Origin: Pelagibacterium montanilacus
GTDB lineage: Bacteria > Pseudomonadota > Alphaproteobacteria > Rhizobiales > Devosiaceae
Assembly (NCBI RefSeq): GCF_003992665.1
Contig: NZ_RZMX01000012.1
Location: 100,124-164,123, forward strand
Reading direction: 5' to 3'
Length of the DNA stretch: 64,000 bases
The position numbers were made by a program, and so were the translations under genes. The notes beneath the pieces are model-generated. The model did no database searches, was not told where the DNA came from, and worked only from the letters and a program-made list of their open reading frames with translations. Shown piece by piece: positions 38,901 through 47,347 of the stretch. Within the stretch, counting starts at the first letter, position 1. Each line of letters opens with the position of its first letter.

Positions 38901-41611
38901 CCGAACTCGTGGAGGCCCGCACGCAACAGCTCGACTCCACGCTCGTCCAGCGGGCGAACGAACTCGATACCACCTTCGCGGCCCGTACCACCCAGCTCGA
39001 TGACACCATCAGCGAGCGCACGGGCGCCCTGCATTCGATGCTCACGGTCACCACAAGCCAGTTTGCCGAGACCGTCACCGATCGCACCCGGTATCTGGGC
39101 AACACCATCGACCAAGCCACGAGCCGTCTCGACACCCAGATGGGCGAACGCGTCAATGCGCTCGAAGCCGCTCTCGAGGAGAAGGTCGAGCGTGTGGGCC
39201 AGTCGATTGCCGAGCGCACGACCGAACTCACCGGCGCCATGGAGACATCGGGCGACAAGTTCCGCCTCACCGTCGACAGCAGCCTGGCCAACGTCACCGA
39301 GACGATGGCGACGCGCACGGCCGAGGTGAGCACCGTGATCGAAGGCAAGGTTTCCGAACTCAACGCGACCCTGGGTCGTGGTGTGGAAACTGCCGTCGCG
39401 CGGATCTCCGATGCAGAAACCGGGATCACCTCGCGGATCGATACAGCCGCGCAGGCGGTGGGCGAAAGCGCCCGCGATGCGGCCGATCTCGTTGAGCAGC
39501 GTCTGGGCGCAGCCCGCAACGCGATCAGCGAAATGGTCGACGAGCGTTTGGGCACCCTGCCCGAAGCCATCACCGCTCGCGCCGAAATCACCGCAGAGCG
39601 CCTTTCGGGGCTCAACGAGGTTATTCACGGTACGATCACCGATTCCATGCGCGAACTCGAAGTGGGCGCAGACAAGATCGAGTCCACCATTTCCAAGTCG
39701 CTGCACACGGCCGTCGACCGGTCGGTCAAGGATCTGGAGGCCGGTGCAGACCGCATCGAGCACATCCTCACAGACAAGCTCGCGGCCACCACAGCCGACA
39801 TATCGAGCGATGTCGAGAAAACGGCCCTCCGCATGGACCAGGTCGTGCGTGGCGCCATGGAGCAGTTCCGCACTGCGGCCAGTCAGATCGAGGAAATGGT
39901 CGACGTCCGTGCGGTCAATACGGCGGACGATCTTGCCCGCAAGACTGTCGAGCTCAACCGCATGGTCACCGAGCATACCGATACCTTCGCGGACCTGATC
40001 GATACCAAGCGCGATCAGCTCACGAGCGCATTGGGCACGCAGACCAACCTTCTGCGCAACGCGCTTGAATCGAACGCGCGCGAGTCCGAACAGCTGATGA
40101 CCGAAACGACCAGCCGTATCGAGGCCGAGGTCACCGAGACCCTGCGCAAGCTCAACGACGCCAACATGCTGCTTCATCGCGTTCTGGAAAGCTCCTCGGG
40201 CAATCTGGCTCGACTGCAGAGCGACGTGGGCGATCAGACCCAAACCTACGCTACTGCAGTCGACAAGGCGCTGGAAGGCACTGAAAAGGCCGGTGCCGTG
40301 GTCGGCCAGCATGTGGAGGCCCTGCAGGCCACCATCACGGCGATGCTCGAGCAGTTCGGCTCCATCTCGGGACGCCTCAAGTCCGAGACCGAGACGTTCA
40401 CAAGTGCAGCGGCCACGCTGGCCGAAACCAGCACCTCGACCGCCGATACGCTGGAGTCCCGCCGCACGGCCATGGAAAGCCTCGCGGAAGGCTTCACGGC
40501 GCGGACCGAGGAAATCGACACAAGGCTGCGCACCTTCGCCCAGTCGATCGCCGATACCGTCAACGATACCGAACGGCGGCTGCTGGGCGCGCGTCAGGCC
40601 ATGGAACAGGCTCTCGCCTCGACCACTCAGACGGTCAGCAGCGAGATCGAGTCCATTGGCAAGCTGGCGGCCAGCGAAGGCGGTCGCGCGGGCGAATCCC
40701 TGCGCAAGGCCCAAGGCGAACTGCTGGCAGACGTCGAGCGCGCCTATGCCGAGGCAACGCGTCGGTTCGGCGACACAGCAGAAGCCATGCGCAAGACCGC
40801 TGCGGAACTGGGCAAAGAACTGGAGTCCACCCGCAACGAGTTGCAGCGCAGCGTTCTCGACCTCCCCGAGGAGACGCGGGCAAGCGCGGCAGCAATGCGC
40901 CGGGTTGTTGCAGAACAGATCGAAGCGCTCTCCGAACTCAATGCGATCGTCCACGGCCAGCCGGGCACACACGACGTCGCTGCGCGTCAGACCGCGTCCG
41001 TGCGTCGGACCGCACCAGCTGCTCCCGTGCGTCCGGCTCGCGAGGAAGCCCGCGTGGCGCCCCAGGCGCCGGCACGACCCGTGCAACAGGAGCCGCAGTC
41101 TCCCTCGCAACGCGTGAGCGAGGCGCTGGACCAGTCCCGCGCCAGCGAGCCGGTTCAGCCCCAGACCCCGTCGACTCAGGCCGGGCCAGAAGCTGGGTCG
41201 CAGACCGAAGGTCTGCCTGCGGAAAGCGGCTGGCTCCAGGACGTGCTTCGCAACGCGTCGGCGAACCAGCGCCCGATGAACCTGTCGAGCCTGACCGAAG
41301 AGATTGCCAAGTCCATGGACGACCGGTCCGTGACAGAAGCTTGGACGCGCTATCAGAGCGGTCAGCCCGGTGCCTTCAACCGCAAACTCTACACTATCAG
41401 CGGCCAGGGCACGTTCGACGAGGTGCGACGCAGGCTACAGCGGGACGCCGACTTCGCTCGGACCGCCAGTGCCTACATGAACGAGTTCGAGCAGATCCTG
41501 CGCGAAGCGGCGGCCGGCCCTGGTGGCAAGGAAGCCTATCTTGAACAACTCCGCTCCGGGCGCGGCAAGGTCTACACCATGCTCGCCCACGCGAGCGGCC
41601 GGTTGAGCTGA
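35933..41611 (+). CDS. gpr: Growth Pole Ring (GPR)-like giant coiled-coil membrane protein
   Basis: 1892 residues. The Lys/Ala/Pro-rich cytoplasmic N-terminus runs to ~90. Two membrane helices lie at 95-116 (SALWIAATASVLWLGLVYTV) and 132-154. A very long helical region follows (~160-1640), built of 11-residue repeats, then a Pro/Gln-rich linker, then a conserved-looking C-terminal domain (~1780-1892; RKLYTISGQGTFDEVRRRL). Size, two helices, apolipoprotein-like repeats and the order match GPR of Agrobacterium (RgsE in Sinorhizobium), which forms a ring at the growing pole. The start MANKSTPQ was preferred over an ATG 12 codons upstream. A CtrA box lies upstream and a strong terminator downstream. 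Confidence 0.8.
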   Translation: MANKSTPQKEDPAALAFSAVASALNDPGAPAPEEKPARKAEKKASQPNSSASTNDRLRAADKIASRATTVANDDRGAAGARSFGLGAPKRPTNSALWIAATASVLWLGLVYTVVSMQYGSPGGFLDFGRSIDFTVIAAVAGLPVLVIMAVGVLIRRVHDLRYAAATMAQAAMRLNEPESTAAHRVATVGQAVRREVNAIGDGLERALSRASELEVMVHNEVTALERTYSDNETRMRQLVEELANQREAVVTNSERMREAIAAVHGNVAGELDQIGTVLTERLRTAGSDVTSTLMNRGTEIADAIENAGGAIQTAFERRRKTFEETLDDRTSQLMMALEDGTTRLDTSLADRTNELAQAIEGSASYLDSTLTERAGSVSQLIEETAARVDTTLTERVTSVTQSIEQSTARLDEALWGTAEGLQTSLDGHAARVETSFSGSSERISRLFDESTRGLAETLDSRLNIMSEAVDSRVGNLIEALDGRVDSISLAIEDKGISLSEVLRTSSDSILAEFTRRSDVVGSTFAALGERMSNDIASRGEEAEEVLSRITGRLDETFAIQSNAMRSQVESLTLEIGGALEESVERTRYTLSETGAETISQLNARVEEITGTLDARISQADSVVGTKGERLIAALDDQAERYAYSADKLTATIDAKSSAINSSLENASTRFVEIVDSRSEQLGGIIDDRSIRFIENVDARAGQIGETIENKAGFLIQALDSRTSRFAELVDVRTGLLGTTIEGKANALAEALDSRSEGFAALIDQRTTRLGETIENKAGAFSEALDSRSLHLAEILDERAGHLASTIDARASSLNNALDSRSAQFAELVQTRTQELGATIAESASALDDTLVSRSTQFSELVQSRTEELGSTIEERAAALDNTLVSRSDMFIELVDVRTDHLASTIEHRAETLNITLADRSQALSEMLETRSTELGSVIDQRAGALNEALDSRSRSFAGLVEIRTNQMATTIDHKAEALNQALETRSEQFAELVEARTQQLDSTLVQRANELDTTFAARTTQLDDTISERTGALHSMLTVTTSQFAETVTDRTRYLGNTIDQATSRLDTQMGERVNALEAALEEKVERVGQSIAERTTELTGAMETSGDKFRLTVDSSLANVTETMATRTAEVSTVIEGKVSELNATLGRGVETAVARISDAETGITSRIDTAAQAVGESARDAADLVEQRLGAARNAISEMVDERLGTLPEAITARAEITAERLSGLNEVIHGTITDSMRELEVGADKIESTISKSLHTAVDRSVKDLEAGADRIEHILTDKLAATTADISSDVEKTALRMDQVVRGAMEQFRTAASQIEEMVDVRAVNTADDLARKTVELNRMVTEHTDTFADLIDTKRDQLTSALGTQTNLLRNALESNARESEQLMTETTSRIEAEVTETLRKLNDANMLLHRVLESSSGNLARLQSDVGDQTQTYATAVDKALEGTEKAGAVVGQHVEALQATITAMLEQFGSISGRLKSETETFTSAAATLAETSTSTADTLESRRTAMESLAEGFTARTEEIDTRLRTFAQSIADTVNDTERRLLGARQAMEQALASTTQTVSSEIESIGKLAASEGGRAGESLRKAQGELLADVERAYAEATRRFGDTAEAMRKTAAELGKELESTRNELQRSVLDLPEETRASAAAMRRVVAEQIEALSELNAIVHGQPGTHDVAARQTASVRRTAPAAPVRPAREEARVAPQAPARPVQQEPQSPSQRVSEALDQSRASEPVQPQTPSTQAGPEAGSQTEGLPAESGWLQDVLRNASANQRPMNLSSLTEEIAKSMDDRSVTEAWTRYQSGQPGAFNRKLYTISGQGTFDEVRRRLQRDADFARTASAYMNEFEQILREAAAGPGGKEAYLEQLRSGRGKVYTMLAHASGRLS
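38027..39115 (+). repeat. Eleven consecutive 33-residue (99 bp) units in the GPR-like gene
   Basis: From 38027 the protein runs in register as 33-residue units, each three 11-mers: RTxxLxxTIxx, KAxALxxALDS and RSxxFAELVDx. Examples are RTQELGATIAE, RAGALNEALDS and RSEQFAELVEA. At least eleven units follow without a gap. Less regular 11-mers extend on both sides. DNA identity between units is moderate, so it is an old expansion. Confidence 0.85.
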
Positions 41612-41630
41612 CCTCGGTCCGCGATCGATC

Positions 41631-41669
41631 AATCACAAGCGCCGGGGCAATGCCCCGGCGCTTGTGATT
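41631..41669. terminator. Strong bidirectional terminator hairpin
   Basis: A perfect 18 bp inverted repeat (from AATCACAAGCGCCGGGGC to its complement) with a 3 nt loop lies between the convergent GPR-like and glycosyltransferase genes. Its right end meets the TGA stop of the glycosyltransferase. The AATC/GATT ends give only weak T tracts, but the stem is very stable. Confidence 0.8.
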
Positions 41670-42697
41670 CAGGCCGCGATCGGCTGCATGGTGGATTGGA
41701 TCGGGCTCAGGCTGCCCATGAACTGGTCTGCGGCGCATGACCAGGTATAGCGCTGTGCAAGCGTGCGGGCATCGGAACCGCGGAGGGTCAGCGCACGCAT
41801 GGTGGCCACTTCGAGATCCTCATCGAGAGCCCCTGCGCGGGTGTCGGTGAGGATATCGACCGGGCCCGGGACCGGATAGGCCGCCACCGGCAGGCCGCTG
41901 GCCAGAGCCTCTAGAATCACGTTGCCGAAGGTGTCGGTTCGCGAGGGGAAGACGAGCACCGACGCGCTTCGGTAGAGATGGGCGAGGCGCTCGCCGCGCT
42001 GAAATCCGAGAAACAGCGCTTCGGGATACCGGCTCTGTAGTTCAGCGCGGCAGGGACCATCGCCGACTAGAATTTTGGTGCCCGGCACATCCATATCCAG
42101 AAATGCGGTGACATTCTTTTCCACGGCCAACCGTCCCGCGTAAAGCAGGTGCGGACCGGGAAGGCCAGCGAACGCTCCACCCTCGCCCGGCGAAAAGGTT
42201 TCCGTGTCCACCCCACGGGACCAGAGGGTCAGGTTGGAGAACCCGCGCCGGGTCAACTCGGTGCAAATGCTGGCAGCAGGGACCATCGTGCGGACCGAAG
42301 CGCCATGGAACCACCGAAGATAGGCATAACTCCAGTCGGTCGGCACCGGCAGCCGCGCGGCGAGATATTCTGGGAATCGCGTGTGATAGCTAGTGGTAAA
42401 GCGCAGTCCTTCGGACGCACAGAACCGGCGGGCAAGAAGGCCGAGCGGACCTTCGGTGGCAATATGCACGCAATCGGGGGCGTAGCGACGGATGTAGCGC
42501 GCCACAGCACTGGTATGCGTCAGCGACAGCCGAATTTCCGGGTAGCTGGGAAGCGGCATGGTCCGGAACTGGGATGGCGTGAGGTAACGGACCTTGAAGC
42601 CTCGCCCTCGCAACTCCTGGCCGACTCTATCGAGAGAACGCACGACTCCGTTCACCTGTGGATGCCAGGCGTCCGACACGATCAACAATCTGCGCAT
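41669..42697 (-). CDS. GT4-family glycosyltransferase
   Basis: 342 residues from MRRLLIVSDAWHPQVNGVVR, with GGAGGG 6 nt before the ATG. N-terminal acceptor domain: TSYHTRFPEYLAARL and LWSRGVDTETFSPG. C-terminal nucleotide-sugar domain: LLYAGRLAVEKNVTAFL and the E-x7-E motif in FPSRTDTFGNVILEALASG. Family members of this kind in rhizobia make glycolipids on diacylglycerol, for example glucuronosyl or galactosyl types. The precise sugar cannot be read from sequence. It is near an LpxH-like gene on the same strand, with an MFS gene between. Confidence 0.85.
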   Translation of the reverse strand: MRRLLIVSDAWHPQVNGVVRSLDRVGQELRGRGFKVRYLTPSQFRTMPLPSYPEIRLSLTHTSAVARYIRRYAPDCVHIATEGPLGLLARRFCASEGLRFTTSYHTRFPEYLAARLPVPTDWSYAYLRWFHGASVRTMVPAASICTELTRRGFSNLTLWSRGVDTETFSPGEGGAFAGLPGPHLLYAGRLAVEKNVTAFLDMDVPGTKILVGDGPCRAELQSRYPEALFLGFQRGERLAHLYRSASVLVFPSRTDTFGNVILEALASGLPVAAYPVPGPVDILTDTRAGALDEDLEVATMRALTLRGSDARTLAQRYTWSCAADQFMGSLSPIQSTMQPIAA

Positions 42698-42785
42698 GTC
42701 GCCCTCCGCGGCCTCCGGCCGCTCGCGAATGTCCATCGGGATCGATCAACGGATGCCCGATTTGAACAACCGTTTGATGACGCGG

Positions 42786-43973
42786 CTAGCGCTTGGAACG
42801 CACGATGGAGAGCGAGATCAGGATCAGGGCGCCGCCCAGGGCCGCGATCGCGGCGGCCACGTAGAAACTCGCCAGCCCCAAATGCGCAACCAGCGGCCCG
42901 AAGAGCAGCAATGCTCCCACCGTTGCAGCTTGACGGAGCACGACGAAAAAGCTCTGGGCCTGGGCCGCGATCTCCTCAGTGGTCCAGTTGGCAATGAAGT
43001 TCACGGTTCCCAGATATCCCAGGCCAAAGGTGGCCATATGCAGCATCTGCATTGCGGCAAGCCACCATGCGTCCTGGCTCAGCCCCATCCCCACCCAGCG
43101 GAACGCTCCGACAAAGCATGCCAGCGCCAGCAGATGCCGAGCAGAAAAGCGGCGCGCCAGCCGTGCAAAGAACAGCATGATCGCAATCTCGCAGATCGGC
43201 GCGATGGCCCACAGCACGCCGATGACGGACGGCGACACGCCGGCGGAGCGCCACATGAGGGCACCAAAGCCGATGAGCAGGAAGTGGCTCGCCTGAAGCA
43301 GCGCGGCACCGGCAAGCGTCAGCACGAACCACGGCTTCAGAATTTGCCTCATCGTGCTGGCGGCTTCGCTGTTGAGCACTTCGCCCGCCAGCAGGACTTC
43401 GGTCGAAGCGGCGCGGAACAGCGGCAGTTGCAGCGAGACCAATCCGCGCATCACGCATGCCGCGACGAACAGGGGCACGAACACGGCGATGCCCAGCCAG
43501 TCGAACGCCAGGCCCGAGAGCACGCTGCCCACGATGAAGCCTACGGTCCCCCAAACCCTCAGGCGTGAAAAATCGGATCCGCGCCGCCGGGTCATGCGTA
43601 TCGCTGCAGCATCGGTTACCGGTTCACTGGCAAAGAAGGGTACCATGACCAGCGTCCAAACGATCAGGAAGCCCCAGAACTCGCCAGCGATGAAGAAGCC
43701 GACCGAGGCCAGGCCAGAGGCAATGGTGCCGATCACGATCACACCGCGCCAGTCTGGCGCGGCATCGGCAACGCGCCCGACGAACAGGCTGATCACGACC
43801 ATGATCATCAGCGGCATAGCATTGATAAGCCCGATCTGCTCGGGCGACATTCCGCGCGAGTCGAGCCAAATAGGGAGCAGCAGCGTCGCTGCACCCGCCG
43901 GCAGGTACATCACGAGATAGTAGAGCGCCGTTCGCACCTCGGGGGATGCGGAACGCGCCTGGATCGGTGTCAT
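42786..43973 (-). CDS. MFS transporter (HcaT/MFS_1-like)
   Basis: 395 residues with twelve predicted membrane helices. Features: LPIWLDSRGMSPEQIGLINA at the first loop and RVWGTVGFIVGSVLSGLAFD in the middle, typical of the phenylpropionate-permease-like MFS group. The substrate is unknown. It lies between the glycosyltransferase and the LpxH-like gene on the same strand, 88 bp upstream of the former. Confidence 0.85.
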   Translation of the reverse strand: MTPIQARSASPEVRTALYYLVMYLPAGAATLLLPIWLDSRGMSPEQIGLINAMPLMIMVVISLFVGRVADAAPDWRGVIVIGTIASGLASVGFFIAGEFWGFLIVWTLVMVPFFASEPVTDAAAIRMTRRRGSDFSRLRVWGTVGFIVGSVLSGLAFDWLGIAVFVPLFVAACVMRGLVSLQLPLFRAASTEVLLAGEVLNSEAASTMRQILKPWFVLTLAGAALLQASHFLLIGFGALMWRSAGVSPSVIGVLWAIAPICEIAIMLFFARLARRFSARHLLALACFVGAFRWVGMGLSQDAWWLAAMQMLHMATFGLGYLGTVNFIANWTTEEIAAQAQSFFVVLRQAATVGALLLFGPLVAHLGLASFYVAAAIAALGGALILISLSIVRSKR

Positions 43974-44061
43974 GAGGAAAGCCCCGTCCGGTTTGGAACC
44001 AGGAGAGTGCTGGTCAAAGCGCGGCCGCGCAAGCTGAAATGTTAGTGCCGGCGACGAGCGC

Positions 44062-44862
44062 CTATGCCGCGCGACGTGCCCTTCGGAACCGCCGCCGCTT
44101 GGGCGGTGCGCTCATGTCCTTCCAGCGGATCAGCTCGAAGGCTCCGTCATGGTCCTCGATGATCGCCGTGCAACTTTCCACCCAGTCGCCGGAATTGAGG
44201 TAGTGAATCCCGAACTTGTGGTGCATGGCGGCATTGTGGATGTGGCCGCAAATCACGCCGTCGACCTTGCTGGTGCGCGCCTCGAGCGCCAGGGCTTCCT
44301 CGAACCGGCCCATCACGCTCACCGCGTTCTTGACCTTCTGCTTGGCCCATGCCGACAATGACCAGTAGGAGAGGCCCATACGGCGGCGCACCCAGTTGAC
44401 CAGTACATTGACCCTGAGGGCGAAATTGTAGGCCCAGTCGCCCACATGGGCCAACCATTTAGCGTTGGCCACGACCACGTCGAACTGATCGCCATGGATC
44501 ACCAGATAGCGCTTTCCGTCGGCCGTTTCGTGGATTGCACGGTCAGCGATCTCCACACCTCCGAAATAGGCGCCGAGGTAATCGCGAAGGAATTCGTCGT
44601 GATTGCCGGCGAGATAGACGATCCGCGCCCCGCGCCGCGCCTTGTCGAACAGCGACTGCGCGAGCTCGTCATATTCCGGCAGCCAGTTCCATTCCTTTTG
44701 CAGCCTCCAGCCGTCGATCAGGTCGCCCACGATGTAGATCGTGTCCGCGTCGAAATGGCTGAGGAACTTGAGGAGTTCGTCGACCCGAATCGCCTGCATC
44801 CCGAGATGCACATCGGAAATGAAAAGCGCCCTCACATGGCGGACGCCCTCGGACTGTGTCAT
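44062..44862 (-). CDS. UDP-2,3-diacylglucosamine diphosphatase-like metallophosphoesterase
   Basis: 266 residues. Calcineurin-like motifs in order: FISDVHLGMQ, IVGDLIDGWR, LAGNHDEFL, VIHGDQFD and GHIHNAAMHHKFG. These are the residues for two metals. The closest families are LpxH-like enzymes, widespread in rhizobia beside glycosyltransferases of the type found nearby; whether this one acts in lipid A synthesis or on another lipid is unclear. The ATG is used rather than an upstream TTG. The basic tail is rich in Arg. Confidence 0.85.
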   Translation of the reverse strand: MTQSEGVRHVRALFISDVHLGMQAIRVDELLKFLSHFDADTIYIVGDLIDGWRLQKEWNWLPEYDELAQSLFDKARRGARIVYLAGNHDEFLRDYLGAYFGGVEIADRAIHETADGKRYLVIHGDQFDVVVANAKWLAHVGDWAYNFALRVNVLVNWVRRRMGLSYWSLSAWAKQKVKNAVSVMGRFEEALALEARTSKVDGVICGHIHNAAMHHKFGIHYLNSGDWVESCTAIIEDHDGAFELIRWKDMSAPPKRRRFRRARRAA

Positions 44863-44999
44863 TGGCAATATGGCCCTGTCCTTGCGCAAGACGCCCGTAA
44901 TCGGGGCGGGTCGGGCGCACTATAGGCCGGGCGCGTTCGGCTTGGCAAAGGCGCGCGCTGTTTTCCCCCCAGATCGCGGCGCCTATGCAACATGCGTTC

Positions 45000-45596
45000 C
45001 TAGCGCAGGAACAGGATCACCGAAGCAACCATTAGCCCGGCCAGCACCCAGCCGAGCAGGCGCTCGGACCCGGTGCGTCGTAGGAAGGCGACCACCGCCC
45101 GCCCCGACACCATCCAGAGCCCGGCCGAAAATGGACCCATGGCCGTGCAGAGCCCTGCCAGCAGCACCAGTTGAACCACGCGCTCTTGGCCCGGGGTGAT
45201 GAATAAGGCGACAAAGCTCACGGCCATCGCCCAGGCTTTGGGATTGACCCATTGGAACAAAGCTGCCTCGTGGAGCCGCATGGGACGCTCCGAGCCGCGG
45301 GCCTCTCCGATGCGAATTCCGAGCATGGTCCAGGCCATCCACAGAAAATACGCCGCAGACACAACACGCAGCGCCAGGTTGATTTGCGGATAGCGGGTGA
45401 AGATTTCGCCCAATCCAAGTCCAACGACGAAGACCATGAGCGGAAATCCCAGCACGATGCCTATGGCGTGCGGCAGCGTCCGCCACAGCCCGAACTTGGC
45501 GCTCGAGGTCATGAGCATAAGATTGTTCGGTCCGGGCGAGAAAAATCCTGCCGACGCCGCAAACAGGAATGCAATGAGCAAAGACGAGTCGTTCAT
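45000..45596 (-). CDS. LysE/RhtB-family exporter
   Basis: 198 residues with six membrane segments. The N-terminal FFSPGPNNLMLMTSSAKFG is the family hallmark, and FQWVNPKAWAMAVSFVALF is the conserved middle. It exports amino acids or related metabolites; the substrate is unknown. An operator-like palindrome lies 13 bp upstream of the start. Confidence 0.92.
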   Translation of the reverse strand: MNDSSLLIAFLFAASAGFFSPGPNNLMLMTSSAKFGLWRTLPHAIGIVLGFPLMVFVVGLGLGEIFTRYPQINLALRVVSAAYFLWMAWTMLGIRIGEARGSERPMRLHEAALFQWVNPKAWAMAVSFVALFITPGQERVVQLVLLAGLCTAMGPFSAGLWMVSGRAVVAFLRRTGSERLLGWVLAGLMVASVILFLR

Positions 45597-45608
45597 GACG
45601 CACCATTA

Positions 45609-45627
45609 AGGTCAATATTACTGACCT
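45609..45627. promoter_or_regulatory. Palindrome upstream of the LysE-family gene
   Basis: AGGTCA-N7-TGACCT, perfect 6 bp arms, directly upstream of the exporter start and on the far side of no other gene's promoter except the convergent 3' end. This size and place fit an operator for a dimeric repressor or activator; which regulator is unknown. Confidence 0.45.
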
Positions 45628-45689
45628 ATATCGCGTTTCAGCGCTGGTGTGAAGCGTGCTCGGTGCGCGTCGTTTGCCCCTCCTCTATC

Positions 45690-46787
45690 TCACAGCCCTG
45701 CGGACAGACGCTGCTTGAGTTGGGCAATTCGGGCGTAGCTCGCCTCGATCCGGTCGGCGAACGCCGGATCGGCCGCCGCCTGATCGACCATGATCTGGTG
45801 GATCCGGGCGCCCAGATCTGGGTCGTACGCGGCAGTGTTGGAAAACAGCAGGATATCGTTTCCTGCCATGACAGCACGAACGACAGTTTGTTCGAGATCG
45901 AAATGATCGGTCACAGCGCTCATTTCCATGTCGTCGCTGATGACGACGCCGTCATACCCGAGCTCACCACGCAGGACACCTTCGATCCATTCCGGCGCCA
46001 GGCTGGCCGGCAGGGCCTCCTCGTCCGTTGGCACGTAGTCGGCATTGTAGATATGAGCGACCATGATCATGTCGGCCATGTCGTCGGCAATGATCGCGCG
46101 GTATGGCTCGAGCTCGACCGGGTTCCACTCGCGCGTTACATCGACGAACCCGTCATGGGTGTCCCCCGAGCTCGATCCATGACCGGGAAAGTGCTTGAGC
46201 GCCGTTATGACCCCTGCTCGCCTGTGCGAATTGACGAAGGCCTCGGCAAAGCGTCGGACCCGATCCGGATCATCGCTGAATGCACGCTGGAATCGACCGA
46301 TAACAGGGTTGGCGGGATTGAGGTCCAGATCGACCACCGGGCCAAAATTGAGCGTGAAGCCGAGGCTCTGGAGCCCCGTCGCGAGCTCGGTGTAGCGACC
46401 ACCTGCGGCCTCGACGCTGCCCCGTCCCACCGCCTCCGCAGAGGGCGTATCGACAAAGCCGGTGGCGCTCGTCAGCCGGCGCACCTGACCGCCCTCCTGA
46501 TCCACCGCGATCAACGGCGGCATCCACGGGCTGGCCGCGAGCAACGCCCGGTTCATCGCCCGAACCGTATCCAGGCCAGAAACGTTCGTGCGCAGGTACA
46601 TGACCCCGCCGATCCGGCCTTGAGCGATCTGTCGCCGAACGGCCCGAAACCCACTGTCGGACACATCATCGCCCGTAAATCCCACCATGATCATCTGGCC
46701 CGCCATGCGCTCGATGCTCTGGGCGTTGGCAGTCGTCGCAGATACGACGATCATGAGAACGGCGATGAGGCGGGCTATGAGGAACAT
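45690..46787 (-). CDS. Secreted GH3 beta-N-acetylhexosaminidase-like glycosidase
   Basis: 365 residues with a signal peptide (cut near TANAQ, residue 23). GH3 features are intact: AVDQEGGQVRRL, the His-Asp loop KHFPGHGSSSGDTHDG that supplies the acid/base in the NagZ subgroup, and the nucleophile in VVISDDMEMSAV. NagZ is normally cytoplasmic and recycles muropeptides. The signal peptide here points to the periplasm, so it may be a cell-wall trimming relative rather than NagZ itself. A second, cytoplasmic nagZ elsewhere would be expected. Confidence 0.85.
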   Translation of the reverse strand: MFLIARLIAVLMIVVSATTANAQSIERMAGQMIMVGFTGDDVSDSGFRAVRRQIAQGRIGGVMYLRTNVSGLDTVRAMNRALLAASPWMPPLIAVDQEGGQVRRLTSATGFVDTPSAEAVGRGSVEAAGGRYTELATGLQSLGFTLNFGPVVDLDLNPANPVIGRFQRAFSDDPDRVRRFAEAFVNSHRRAGVITALKHFPGHGSSSGDTHDGFVDVTREWNPVELEPYRAIIADDMADMIMVAHIYNADYVPTDEEALPASLAPEWIEGVLRGELGYDGVVISDDMEMSAVTDHFDLEQTVVRAVMAGNDILLFSNTAAYDPDLGARIHQIMVDQAAADPAFADRIEASYARIAQLKQRLSAGL

Positions 46788-46879
46788 GATATCTCCCTGT
46801 TGGACGAGCCTGGTTGCGCTCAGGCGCTGACCTTATCGCCACCGAATGGAGAGATAATGGGGCAAGTGCTCTTTGCGGA

Positions 46880-47200
46880 CTACCCTTCCCTACGGGCAAG
46901 GCGACCAAGGCGCATCTCATCGACCTGCTCGATCAGCACATCGGCGGGGCCCGGGCCGCCGAAATGATAGCCCTGCCCCATCCCGCACCCCGCGAGCCCC
47001 AGCATCCAGGCCTGGTCTTCGGTCTCAATTCCTTCGGCGATGACGGTCTTGCCCAGCGATTCGGCCAGCATCAGCACGGCGCGCACGATTGCTGTCAACT
47101 GCCGGGATTCCGGCAGGCCCCGCACGGAGTTCTGGTCGATCTTTATCTTGTCGACGGGCAGACTTCCCCCGAACGCAATCAGATTCAGCGAACGCTTCAC
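46880..47200 (-). pseudogene. Truncated EAL-domain remnant
   Basis: 106 residues matching only the C-terminal third of an EAL domain: VDKIKIDQNSV, then GKTVIAEGIETEDQAWML and GQGYHFGGPGPADVLIEQV. The E-A-L motif, the metal-binding Asn and Glu, and DDFG are missing, so it cannot be a working phosphodiesterase. A GTG preceded by AGGGAGG begins the frame, so a short product may still be made. The segment in front shows no EAL sequence in any frame, meaning the 5' part was deleted. Confidence 0.75.
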
Positions 47201-47347
47201 CGTGCCTCCCTAAACTTGGCGCACGGGCCGATCCGGCTCCATGCGATCGTCCCGGTCAGGCTGCGGCAAGGGAAGTTCTCAAATCCTTGATGCCGGACCG
47301 GGGCGACCGCCTTTTTCGTGTAGCCCGTTAACTATTGCCCTATGAAA

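Noticed and set aside
38027..39115. CRISPR array or satellite DNA
   Set aside because: The 99 bp period is within a coding frame, units are only moderately alike and there are no short repeats with unique spacers.
38363..41110. 915-codon minus-strand open frame inside the GPR-like gene
   Set aside because: It mirrors the repeated codons of the GPR-like gene on the other strand. The sense frame has membrane helices, periodic helices and a terminator; the antisense one has no start signal or motif.
45252..46967. 571-codon plus-strand open frame over the LysE and GH3 genes
   Set aside because: Antisense shadow of two well-supported genes; crosses the intergenic palindrome and has no family features.
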